NCBI GenBank assembly: GCA_047626195.1
Contig: JBLHSN010000021.1
Coordinates: 1 to 35,490, forward strand
Direction of reading: 5' to 3'
DNA: 35,490 nt
Source of the DNA: CAJXTB01 sp047626195
GTDB taxonomy: Bacteria > Myxococcota_A > UBA796 > GCA-2862545
Numbering within the stretch: the stretch's first letter is position 1; each line of letters opens with the position of its first letter. The notes under the pieces were generated by a model. The model did no database searches, was not told the origin of the DNA, and was given only the letters and a program-made list of their open reading frames with translations. Shown here piece by piece: positions 25,261-33,124 of the stretch. The position numbers and the translations under genes are program-made.

Positions 25261-25950
25261 CTAGTCGGGGGGGGTGTCGTGCCAAGCATCGACGGTCACT
25301 TCCTCCCCGGGTGTGAAGCCGCCCCACCAGTGTTCCGAGCCTTCGATAGTCAGAGTCGCGGTACGACCATCGCTCTCCGACCACTGTTGAAACCACGCGA
25401 GGTTGTTGGCCTCTGGAAACGCATCGCCGTTGATCTCGTCTTCAAATAGCCGCCACATTAGGGCGTCGGGCATGCACGGTGCAGCGAGACGCATGGCAAG
25501 AGCGGCGGTCAGCGGCGCATTCAGTGCTTCGGCGGCGTCGTCATCGAGTGCTTCGACAACGAATGTCAGCTTAGCTGCGCGAGGTTTTGTAAAGCACGAG
25601 CCATGTGCAGCATGGGCTAGCCACGCTGCCTCGTAGATGGCGCGGTGCCAGTTCATGTGCGAGTGCTCGATCCAAGGCATGCCATCGAGCATGTCTCGCG
25701 CGACAGTATCGCGCATTCCGGCGGTCATTTCGTCGTCCAAGATGACCTGTAAGAGCTTCATTGCGCAGGGGATAGGCTCGAGGTCCTGAAGTGCGAGCTC
25801 CAGCATCTCGGTGAGGTCGGGACCCGAGAGGTCTGTGGGCTCTTCGAGCAGCTCGGTAAGCAGCGCACGCTGGCGGTCTTCTGGCCACATGCCATGTACA
25901 AGGTTGATGGACCGCTTTGCCGAGAGCCGTACGTTGAATTGTGGTCGCAT
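25261..25950 (-). CDS. Protein of unknown function, mostly helical, 229 aa
   Basis: The start at 25950 (MRPQFNVRLSAKRS) is set by AAGGAG a few bases upstream; an in-frame ATG 19 codons earlier would add a Pro/His-rich tail. The product is acidic and mainly alpha-helical (ELLEEPTDLSGPDLTEMLELALQDL, EALDDDAAEALNAPLTAALAMRL). It ends in a Trp-rich beta part (GSEHWWGGFTPGEEVTVDAW). No signal peptide, no membrane segment and no recognised family. It is on the same strand as the phospholipase gene and may be transcribed with it. Confidence 0.7.
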   Translation of the reverse strand: MRPQFNVRLSAKRSINLVHGMWPEDRQRALLTELLEEPTDLSGPDLTEMLELALQDLEPIPCAMKLLQVILDDEMTAGMRDTVARDMLDGMPWIEHSHMNWHRAIYEAAWLAHAAHGSCFTKPRAAKLTFVVEALDDDAAEALNAPLTAALAMRLAAPCMPDALMWRLFEDEINGDAFPEANNLAWFQQWSESDGRTATLTIEGSEHWWGGFTPGEEVTVDAWHDTPPD

Positions 25951-26657
25951 TGCGAACTCCTTGTGCGCTGGCGGTATCGCGTGGGGATGTCGAGGGGGCG
26001 GGTTCATTGGGTTTGAAAGTGCGAGGCTCGTTCATGAAGTGTTCGGTTAAGCTTCGCTGCTCTGGAGGGGCCGATTTGGCTAGTTAAATTCGACATGGTA
26101 AATCTGATACAGCGATGCTCAGTCAGGTTGACCAGCTGCATCGACATCGTAGCCACATCCGCGTGCCCACTGGTAACAAAGGTGCGGCGTGACGGATTCC
26201 CACCGTTTTAAGGTGGCTTCAATGAGGCGAGTGACTGACCGACTCGCAACTCGACGCAAGTCTTGCTTGAGCCAACCCCAGCAAATCTCGATTGCGTTGA
26301 ATTCTGGTGAATATGGAGGTGGAAACTTGACCGTAGCTCTGACAGCTTCTATCGCTGCAAGCGCCTCGGCGTTCTTGTGAACGCAAAGGGTGTCCATGAC
26401 CACGATGTCGCCCGCTCGTAGCATAGGAACCAGGTTCTGCGTGACGAAGTCAATGAAGGTTGGCATTCGAAGGCCTTTCTCCAGTACAGCGAGCGTCTTT
26501 CGGCCATCGACCGCGATTGCACCAACCAACGTCCACTTTGCCCCATACGTTCGGTGCGAACAGCGTTACACGGCTACCTCTTTTCGAGCGAGCGTAGCGA
26601 TGGTTCAAAGCGGTTGAAATGCAGGATTCATCGGGAAAAATAGTGAGCCACCACTTA

Positions 26658-26817
26658 CAGGGGTGGACCTCCACGTTGATGTCGAACCCGACGCTTTGGC
26701 ACGCCCAGTTTCGCCGCCAACTTCCTAGTAGTAACAAGTGACAACGTCGTCAGTTGGCGACGCCCCTGAACGCACCCTAGCGCCGGTTTCTTCCATTAAC
26801 GACATCGGCCACCCCTG
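26658..26817. mobile_element. 160-bp MITE-like element, copy 4, inside the second IS630 remnant
   Basis: It begins CAGGGGTGGACC and ends GGCCACCCCTG, flanked by TA at 26656-26657 and 26818-26819. It is almost identical to copy 1 (about three differences over 160 bases, at element positions near 69, 135 and 139). The two have therefore moved or been copied recently relative to copies 2 and 3. The host gene was already frameshifted around the insertion site. Confidence 0.9.
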
Positions 26818-26947
26818 TAGAGTCGGTTGCTCGCTCTCGAAGGCGTTTCGGCGTTCAACGACATCGGGACGTTGCGACGCTGGCGACCGGAAAACCCCCT
26901 TTTGCGGGTGTAGCCCATCTTACGTACCCTATCGTTCATCGTGCTGA

Positions 26948-26987
26948 GTCCCACCGTCCCACCGTCCCACCGTCCCACCGTCCCACC
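26948..26987. repeat. Five copies of an 8-bp tandem repeat in the IS630 remnant
   Basis: The unit GTCCCACC occurs five times in a row. On the minus strand this adds the residues GTVGRWDG. Two copies would give the plain reading GGTVGLSTM, so three extra units (24 bases) keep the frame. It is a simple slippage tract in a dead gene. Confidence 0.85.
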
Positions 26988-27485
26988 GAACTCCTGTTCG
27001 TAGGCGCTGACCAACTCGCGGCATGTCTTATCGGGAACAGCTTCGAGAGCGTCCGTAATGAAGGCTATTCCTGCATCATCAAAGAGACTTCCGCGGCTCC
27101 CGCCCATGGCCGCGGGCGCCAAATCTCCCGTCCGCGCCTTTAGCCATACCCAACGCTTTACCGTTCACCGACCTTGAATCGTTCTGCCAGCTCGACATAA
27201 GTGCCTTCTCCATCATGATATGCGCTGACGACACGTTCTCGGACTTCGATTGGATGGGGTCTGGGCACTGGTCCTCTTGAGCGGAGAGACCTGATCACTC
27301 AGCGAGAGCCTAGGCGCAACCCGGATCAACCTGCGCCGGCATCGCTGCATTTGTTCTGAAATTACCTCCATTTGGTAATTGTTAACTGGGTGACAGTGTA
27401 ATATCAATCCATTGATTGTGTCGCCGGGGACCGGATTTTTAGGAATTATTGTTTTAACAAATGGGGTACGTGATCCGGCCAAAAT

Positions 27486-27922
27486 CAGCTTGGAGTAGAG
27501 CGGTCTGGCTTTGGCGCTGCGGTTGTTCCAGTGCTGCTCGCTCGGCGACCCCACTACTTGTGTTGCTTCAGCCGAAATGCGCTGCGCAGCCAACGGGGCA
27601 TGATGTAGGTGAAGTCTCCGCAATTACGGAGTCAGCATCGGGCTCGATAACCGGTATCGAGCTGCGGACGGGTCCACAGCTGAGCCTTTACGCTCGCTGC
27701 TGGGGCTCGCGCTAGGCGCGTCACGGCAGGGCCTGAATGGCCACAGATACAGCACCAGACGCCGCACCTTCAGTTCCCAACGCATCGTCATGTGGCGCTG
27801 GCCAGTGCCATGTTGGTTTTCGTGATGCCGTCCGGCAGCTTGCTCGACAGGGTGCTCGGGCCCAGCGCCGGCAAGTGGCCGGCGCTCTAGTCACGTGAGG
27901 CGGGGTTCTCGCTCGCCAAGCC
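27486..27922. repeat. Array spacer, copy A (downstream of the first beta-helix/RCC1 gene)
   Basis: About 430 bases that match 30295-30719 closely, apart from scattered substitutions and small gaps, and match the right-edge sequence 35343-35490 in part. There is no shared open frame, so it is non-coding. It carries an inverted repeat, AGCGCCGGC with GCCGGCGCT (27864-27886), about 40 bases past the RCC1 gene stop. The flank 27400-27440 still faintly resembles the array's 5' module, as if a further gene once lay to the left. Confidence 0.75.
27864..27886 (-). terminator. Hairpin downstream of the first beta-helix/RCC1 gene
   Basis: A perfect nine-base stem, AGCGCCGGC with GCCGGCGCT, and a five-base loop, about 40 bases after the stop at 27923. 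The same hairpin is at 30661-30683, the same distance after the second gene. Neither has a T-run, so it is a terminator or 3' end structure of the factor-dependent kind at best. Confidence 0.5.
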
Positions 27923-30091
27923 CTACAGGGGACCCATGTTCAGGCCTGACACTTGCACGGGGATATCGGATCTCTGAAACAGCCCGTCGCCGAGCGAGCC
28001 GCTTGTGCCTGAGCCCCAACACCAAACGTCTCCGGTGGGCGTCCTAGCGCACTGCGTCATGGCGGCGCCGCTATGGGACAAGGCCGCAACGGGGCCCATC
28101 TCGGTTTGGTCCACGAACACGTAAGGGGTCTCGGCGCTAGACCGCTCGTCTCCGGCGCCGAGCACACCCGAACTCCCGTCACCCCCACAGACCACGGTCC
28201 CGGCTGAGGGTTCTGCTAAGAGCATACAGGAGTATTGCTCGTTGGTGCTTAGTTCAGCTACAGCGCCAGCACCAGCGAAGGCCGTAGTCGGTGAGCGTTC
28301 CTCACCGGTGTTAGGGATACCCATCTCCTGGAACGCATTGTTGCCCCAGGCCAGCGCGGTTCCGTCTGGCTCGAGCGCAAAGGCACGGGCTTGACCCATC
28401 GAGATTTCGGTGATGTTTTCGAGTCTATCCACCTTGACCGGCGTAAATGAGTTCAGGTTGCTATAACCACGCCAGTGGAGTTCAGCGTTGCCGCCGAGTG
28501 TCTGCCCATTGCCCCAGCAAAAGACTTGGCCGTCGATTGCGAGTGCACAGCTGCCGTATGACCCAACAGCAATGTCGAGGATGCCGCTTAGGGGGTCACC
28601 GTCTGCAGCAATCACCTGGATTGGCTTGTCGATGCCAGTCGTACCTACGACCCCGAGTCCCCCCCAAGCTCCCGCGCCCCAACACACGACGGTAGTGTCC
28701 GATTTGACGGCGCAATAATGGTGGTACGCAGCAGCGATAGCGGTGGCGTCGGTCAACCCTGTGACTTGCACCGGGGTTGTCTCTCCGCCCAAAACCGGGG
28801 CTGTGTAGACGTCAGATTGTGTCCCGGCGCTATTGCCGAGCTGACCATCCCAGCCCTGGCTACCCCAGCACCAAACGGTTCCGTCGGTCTTCAACGCGCA
28901 GCTGTTTTGGGTGTTTAGGGCAAAGCCCGCGACGTCGGTCAACCCGACGACGGCGACCGGTAAACCCTCATTAGCCCCGGCAACTCCACTAATATAAGAA
29001 CCGTTGTCATCGAACCTGTCGTGTGACATGGGTGCTCCGTTTCCAAGCTGACCATCGTTATTATAGCCCCAGCAGACCGCTGTTTCGTCGGGTAGAACGG
29101 CACAGGCGTGGGAGCCGCCCACAACGAGCGGTCGGGCGCGTTGGACGAGAACGGGGGAAGTGCACGTATCGCCCTGGCTTGTCTTGTTGTTCTTAATTGT
29201 GACTCCGGAAGCTACGGTGTCGCCGGCGCAGGCAGTCGAATTATTTCCAATTGTCCCGTGAACCGTTGCGTTTTCCTCCACAATGGCACGCTTCCCAACC
29301 GTCCCAAAAACCGTTGCGTTGGTCCCTACTGTGGCACCAATCCTAATGGACGCGCCATCCATGATCTGAGCACCAGACCCAATCGTCACGTTCTTTGCTA
29401 CTTTGGTGTTTAGGTCGATCAAAACGCCCGCTCCAATAGTGGCGGTGGGCCCCACTCTGGCCAGGATGATGCTGCCCCCCTCCGGAGAGCTACCGCCGGT
29501 AACCACGCCGTTTCTGCCGATGGTCGCGAATGGCCCCATATAGGTGTAGTCACCTAAGGTTGTGTGGCTGCCAACCGTCACATAATCATCAAGGCTGACC
29601 TTCAACCCGAGATCTACACCGGTATAGATGTGGACGCCTACACCAGTCGTCACATCGCTCTCCAAGATGACTCCGCGCCCGACCTGCGTATCGTCGCCGA
29701 GGGTGCAGTTGGCGCCGATTTGTGCCACCCTCCCAACCGGTACGTTCTGGCCGATGATGCAGTCGGCGCCGATCTCTGCGCGGCTACCGATGGTACTAAG
29801 ATCACCGATGGTCAGCGGCTTAGTGAGGTGGCTCTCCCAGCCGTGAATGATGGCACCATTTCCAACGAAGACGTCTCCCAGATCCACAAAGGGGCCGATA
29901 GAGGCGTAGTCATAAACATGAGTGTCAGACGTCGTGGTGACGGTGTCATCAACTACCGCGGTCTCGTGGATACAAGCGCCATTGAGGGCGAACTGTGCAT
30001 CTTCGCAGTCGTCACCGTTTAGGTCTGCTGCGAAGGCGACGGTGGCGGTAGCCAAGAGTGGCGCGAACAGTAAGATGCGTGAATATGGCAT
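27923..30091 (-). CDS. Exported beta-helix/RCC1 protein, array gene 1, 722 aa (chimeric)
   Basis: The signal peptide is PYSRILLFAPLLATATVAFA with an Ala-x-Ala end. A short Asp/Asn/Cys segment follows (DLNGDDCEDAQF). Residues about 43-302 are hexapeptide repeats of a left-handed beta-helix (LTIGDLSTIGSRAEIGAD, TLGDDTQVGRGVILES, VTIGSGAQIMDGASI). Residues about 320-722 contain seven RCC1-type repeats with paired Cys and CWG (ACAVLPDETAVCWG, CALKTDGTVWCWG, DVWCWGSGTSGSLG), predicting a seven-bladed propeller. No acyltransferase catalytic residues are evident in the helix, so it is probably structural. The first half matches array gene 3, the second half array gene 2. It is presumably secreted or surface-exposed; the function is unknown. 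Confidence 0.88.
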   Translation of the reverse strand: MPYSRILLFAPLLATATVAFAADLNGDDCEDAQFALNGACIHETAVVDDTVTTTSDTHVYDYASIGPFVDLGDVFVGNGAIIHGWESHLTKPLTIGDLSTIGSRAEIGADCIIGQNVPVGRVAQIGANCTLGDDTQVGRGVILESDVTTGVGVHIYTGVDLGLKVSLDDYVTVGSHTTLGDYTYMGPFATIGRNGVVTGGSSPEGGSIILARVGPTATIGAGVLIDLNTKVAKNVTIGSGAQIMDGASIRIGATVGTNATVFGTVGKRAIVEENATVHGTIGNNSTACAGDTVASGVTIKNNKTSQGDTCTSPVLVQRARPLVVGGSHACAVLPDETAVCWGYNNDGQLGNGAPMSHDRFDDNGSYISGVAGANEGLPVAVVGLTDVAGFALNTQNSCALKTDGTVWCWGSQGWDGQLGNSAGTQSDVYTAPVLGGETTPVQVTGLTDATAIAAAYHHYCAVKSDTTVVCWGAGAWGGLGVVGTTGIDKPIQVIAADGDPLSGILDIAVGSYGSCALAIDGQVFCWGNGQTLGGNAELHWRGYSNLNSFTPVKVDRLENITEISMGQARAFALEPDGTALAWGNNAFQEMGIPNTGEERSPTTAFAGAGAVAELSTNEQYSCMLLAEPSAGTVVCGGDGSSGVLGAGDERSSAETPYVFVDQTEMGPVAALSHSGAAMTQCARTPTGDVWCWGSGTSGSLGDGLFQRSDIPVQVSGLNMGPL

Positions 30092-30294
30092 TATTGGCCC
30101 CTATTTCTGTTGATCCGATAGGTACCATAGAGATCAGAATCGATGATATTGATTTTTGAATATTGCCCCAATTTGCGCTGAGCAACTTGTTTATGGCATG
30201 ACACTGATCGATTGATTTAGCAGCTGGCCTACTGCATCTTTGAAATTAATGTCCCAACAAATTGATTGTCTGTCCCGAAGGGGACACGACACAG
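30092..30294 (-). promoter_or_regulatory. Conserved 5' module of array gene 1
   Basis: About 200 bases directly upstream of the gene are strongly conserved in front of all three array genes (also 32742-32940 and 35162-35365). Shared blocks include GATAGGTACCATA, TTGCCCCAATTTG, ATCGATTGATTTA, GAATTAATGTCCCA or its near match, and a hairpin TGTCCCGAAGGGGACA (30271-30286). The region is AT-rich compared with its surroundings, as expected of a promoter. I cannot place -35 and -10 boxes with confidence. The three genes should share their regulation. Confidence 0.6.
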
Positions 30295-30719
30295 TGAGCC
30301 AAGAGTGGAGCGAACCGGCTGTGGCGCTGCGGTCACTGCAGTGCTGGTCGCTACCTGTGTTGCTTCAGCCAAAATGCGCTGCGCAACCAACGGGGCATGA
30401 TGTGGGTGAAGTCGCCGCAATTACAGCGTCAGCACCGGGCTCGATAACCGATATCGGGCTGCGGACGGGTCCACGGCTGAGCCTTTACGCTCGCTGCTGG
30501 GGCTCGCGTTTGGCGCGTCTAGGGAGCCCTGAATGGCCCAGATACAGCACCAGCCGCACCTTCAGTTCCCAACGCAAGGCACCGTGTTGTGGCGCTGGCC
30601 AGTGCCGTGTTGGTTTTCGTGCTGCCGTCCAGCAGCGTGCTGGACGGGGTGCTCGGGCTCAGCGCCGGCAAGTGGCCGGCGCTCTAGTCACGTGAGGCGG
30701 CGTTCTCGCTCGCCAAGCC
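30295..30719. repeat. Array spacer, copy B (between array genes 1 and 2)
   Basis: This matches copy A at 27486-27922 over its whole length. It carries two inverted repeats: CCGTCCAGCA with TGCTGGACGG (30625-30647), which is degraded in copy A, and AGCGCCGGC with GCCGGCGCT (30661-30683), about 40 bases after the stop of array gene 2. The open frames here are not conserved with copy A, so I treat it as non-coding. Confidence 0.75.
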
Positions 30720-32741
30720 CTACAGGGGACCCATGTTCAGGCCTGACACTTGCACGGGGGTAGACGCTTTCAGCGGCGTCGTCCCGTTGCCGAGCGAGCC
30801 ATTTCCACCTAGGCCCCAACACCAAACGGTTCCGTCGGTCGTCCTGGCGCACGTCGTGTTGGGGGCACCGCCGTGAGCCAGTGCGTTGACGGGTTCCATG
30901 CCGGGCTGGTAAATCGGGGACAGGTAAGGGGTCGTGGCGGTAGGCCAAGTCCCTGGCCCACTGCCTGCGCCCAACACACCCGAGCTTGAGTCTCCCCCAC
31001 AGACCATAGTCCCAGCTGCGTCTGTTAAGAGCATACAGGAGTGTTGTTCGTAGGCCCCTAGGGCCGCTACAGCGCCAGCACCCGTGAAGGCCGTAACCGG
31101 TGTGCGTCTGTGACCGTTAGTGGTGTTACCCATTTCGCCGAAAGTATTGCTGCCCCAGCCCATCACGGTTCCGTCGGACTGAAGCGCAAAGGCACGGTTT
31201 TGACCCATCGAGATTTCGGTGATGTTTGCGAGCCCATCCACATTGAGCGGCGTAAATGTGTTGTAGTTGTTACCGTAAACGTTGGACGGTACGCCATTGC
31301 CGCCGAGTGTGTCCCCATGTCCCCAGCAAAAGACCTGGCCGTCGATTGCGAGTGCACAGCTGCCGTATGCTCCAACGGCAATGTCGAGCATGCCGGATAG
31401 GGCATTACCGTCTGCAGCAATCACTAGCTCTGGCGAGTCGCCGTTAGTAATACCTGCTGTGGTTACGCCGGGCTCCCCCCCGTACATCAGACCTGGCCTG
31501 CCGAGCCCCCCGGCATATCCATAGCCCCAACACATGACGGTAGTGTCTGATTTGACGGCGCAGTAATGGTGGTACGCAGTGGCGATAGCGGTGGCGTCGG
31601 TAATTCCTGTGACTTCCTGCGGAGTTAGGAAAGTGCCGGTCGATATACCAAGGCCAAGCTGACCCGAGCTGTTGGAACCCCAGCACCAAACCGTTCCGTC
31701 GGTCTTCAACGCGCAGCTGCTTTGGGTGGCTAGGGCAAAGCCCGCGACGTCGGTCAACCCGGGGACGACGGTCGGAAGCGATTTGTTAATCTGCGTGCCG
31801 TCGCCAAGCTGACCCTGGGAGTTCCAGCCCCAGCAGACCGCTGTTTCGTCGGGTAGAACGGCACAGGCGTGGGTGCCACCCACTGCGAGCGGGCGCGCAC
31901 GTTGGACGAGACCGGGGGGAGTACTGCACGTAGTCGTGCCCTGGTTTGTCATGTTGCGGGCAACCACCTGACCCGTCACTACGGTGTCGCCCGCGCAGAC
32001 ACGACCATAGGCTTTGACAAGCCCGTGAACCGTTGCGCCGTTCTCCACTACGGCAAATTTACCAATCGTCGCTCCGGCCATGATCTGAGCACCAGTCTCA
32101 AGCGTCGCCCCCTTTCTCACGCGGGCCGTGTTGGAGACGAAAACCTCCTCTCCAATAATGGAGTCGGGACCCACGATGCCCAGGATGTCGCTGCGTTCCG
32201 CCGCAGAGGCAGCGCCGGTAACCGTACTGTTGCGACCGATGACCGAGAGTGGCCCCATGTGGGTGAAGTTACCCAATCCCGCTTGGTTGCCAATCACCGC
32301 ACCATCATCAAGGACGACGTCCGTTCCTAGTTCTGCAGCGTTGCCAATGTAGACGCCTACACCGGTCGTCGCGCGAGCCCCCAAGGTGGCATCGCGGCCG
32401 ATCGACGTATCGCTGCCGAGGATGCTGTCTGCGTCGATGTTCGCGTTACGACCAACGACGGCTCCATCACCGATGGTGAGCGGCTGAGTGCTGTGGGCCA
32501 CCCAGCCCTCAATAGTGGCGTTCTTGGCAAGGAAGGCCTCTCCCAGAGCCACCCACGGACCGACGGAGACACCAATGCCAATAGAGGTTTGAGACGTCGT
32601 GGTGACGGTATCGTCGATACAAGCCCCATTGAGGTCGAACTGTACGTCTTCGCAGCCGTCAACGGGTAAGAGGTCTGCTGCGAATGCGACGGTGGCGGTA
32701 GCCAAGAGTGGCGCGAACAGTAAGATTCGTGAATATGTCAT
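30720..32741 (-). CDS. Exported beta-helix/RCC1 protein, array gene 2, 673 aa
   Basis: It has the same layout as its neighbours. Signal peptide MTYSRILLFAPLLATATVAFA; hexapeptide beta-helix at about 45-272 (LTIGDGAVVGRNANIDAD, SILGSDTSIGRDATLG, VVLDDGAVIGNQAGLG); then seven RCC1 repeats at about 289-673 (AVCWGWNSQGQLG, TVWCWGSNSSGQLG, TVMCWGYGYAGGLG, TMVCGGDSSSGVLG, TVWCWGLGGNGSLG). The beta-helix is about 30 residues shorter than in genes 1 and 3 and clearly diverged from them. Its RCC1 part and 3' flank are close to gene 1. The 630-base gap to gene 1 and the separate 5' module suggest its own promoter. Confidence 0.88.
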   Translation of the reverse strand: MTYSRILLFAPLLATATVAFAADLLPVDGCEDVQFDLNGACIDDTVTTTSQTSIGIGVSVGPWVALGEAFLAKNATIEGWVAHSTQPLTIGDGAVVGRNANIDADSILGSDTSIGRDATLGARATTGVGVYIGNAAELGTDVVLDDGAVIGNQAGLGNFTHMGPLSVIGRNSTVTGAASAAERSDILGIVGPDSIIGEEVFVSNTARVRKGATLETGAQIMAGATIGKFAVVENGATVHGLVKAYGRVCAGDTVVTGQVVARNMTNQGTTTCSTPPGLVQRARPLAVGGTHACAVLPDETAVCWGWNSQGQLGDGTQINKSLPTVVPGLTDVAGFALATQSSCALKTDGTVWCWGSNSSGQLGLGISTGTFLTPQEVTGITDATAIATAYHHYCAVKSDTTVMCWGYGYAGGLGRPGLMYGGEPGVTTAGITNGDSPELVIAADGNALSGMLDIAVGAYGSCALAIDGQVFCWGHGDTLGGNGVPSNVYGNNYNTFTPLNVDGLANITEISMGQNRAFALQSDGTVMGWGSNTFGEMGNTTNGHRRTPVTAFTGAGAVAALGAYEQHSCMLLTDAAGTMVCGGDSSSGVLGAGSGPGTWPTATTPYLSPIYQPGMEPVNALAHGGAPNTTCARTTDGTVWCWGLGGNGSLGNGTTPLKASTPVQVSGLNMGPL

Positions 32742-32940
32742 TATTGGGCCCCAGTGTGAATGCGATAGGTACCATATGTGTCAGAATCGACGATATTCGT
32801 TTTTTATAGATTGCCCCAATTTGCAATAGACAACCGGCTTATGGCATGGCACTAATCGATTGATTTATCAGCTGGTCCGCAGCATTGTTGGAATTAATGT
32901 CCCATCAAATTGATTGTCTGTCCCGAAGGGGACACGACAC
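32742..32940 (-). promoter_or_regulatory. Conserved 5' module of array gene 2
   Basis: This is the same module as upstream of genes 1 and 3, but more diverged. It keeps GATAGGTACCATA, the TTGCCCCAATTTG block, ATCGATTGATTTATCAGCTGG and the hairpin TGTCCCGAAGGGGACA (32919-32934). The conservation of these blocks amid divergence suggests they are functional. Confidence 0.6.
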
Positions 32941-33124
32941 GGTGATCCAAGAGTGGAGCGAACCGGGTGTGGCGCTGCGGTTGGCGGTGTAAACAACCTC
33001 CATGCCGTCTTGTGAGTCGTTCATCCGACTTCACCGCCTCATCGCGAACCACCGCTGTCGTGCCGGAAGATACGTTGCCGATGGGCACCGAACACATCGA
33101 GTCGGTGCCCGCGCTCGCCCAGTC
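32941..33124. other. Spacer between array genes 2 and 3, unlike copies A and B
   Basis: After about 45 bases shared with the other spacers (ending near GGCGCTGCGGTTGG), this spacer diverges completely and is much shorter. It contains a nine-base inverted repeat, GGGCACCGA with TCGGTGCCC (33083-33110), starting 15 bases after the stop of array gene 3 on the minus strand. That is a likely 3' end structure. I see no gene in it. Confidence 0.5.

Larger units (their letters stand above)
26119..27268 (-). pseudogene. Second IS630-family transposase remnant, multiply frameshifted, with a 160-bp element inside
   Basis: It starts at GTG 27268 with VPRPHPIEVRERVVSAYHDGEG and VELAERFKVGE, the IS630 N-terminal helix-turn-helix. 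It continues across stops and shifts through FITDALEAVPDKTCRELV, MNDRVRKMGYTRKRGFS and QRPDVVERRNAF. At 26817 the 160-bp element interrupts. The catalytic part follows in several frames: IFPDESCISTALNHRYARSKRGS, YGAKWTLVGAIAVDGRKT, DIVVMDTLCVHKN and PPYSPEFNAIEICWGWLK, ending at 26119. The DDE motif (Asp-Glu-Ser, Asp, and Glu in NAIE) is readable but not in one frame. It is a different lineage from the remnant at 723. It abuts the left end of the RCC1 array. Confidence 0.88.

Noticed and set aside
27926..27940. CTACAGGGGACCC near the stops of array genes 1 and 2 as further MITE ends
   Set aside because: Only TACAGGGG matches; there is no second end 160 bases away and the sequence lies within the duplicated gene/spacer unit.
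27923..30091. Beta-helix part as a sugar or serine acyltransferase
   Set aside because: It has a signal peptide, no recognisable catalytic His context and a fused propeller; the hexapeptide repeats alone do not show enzyme activity.
30240..30695. A 151-codon plus-strand frame in spacer B, with a shorter counterpart in spacer A
   Set aside because: The frames end at different places in the two copies and differ by frameshifting gaps, so the shared sequence is duplicated non-coding spacer.
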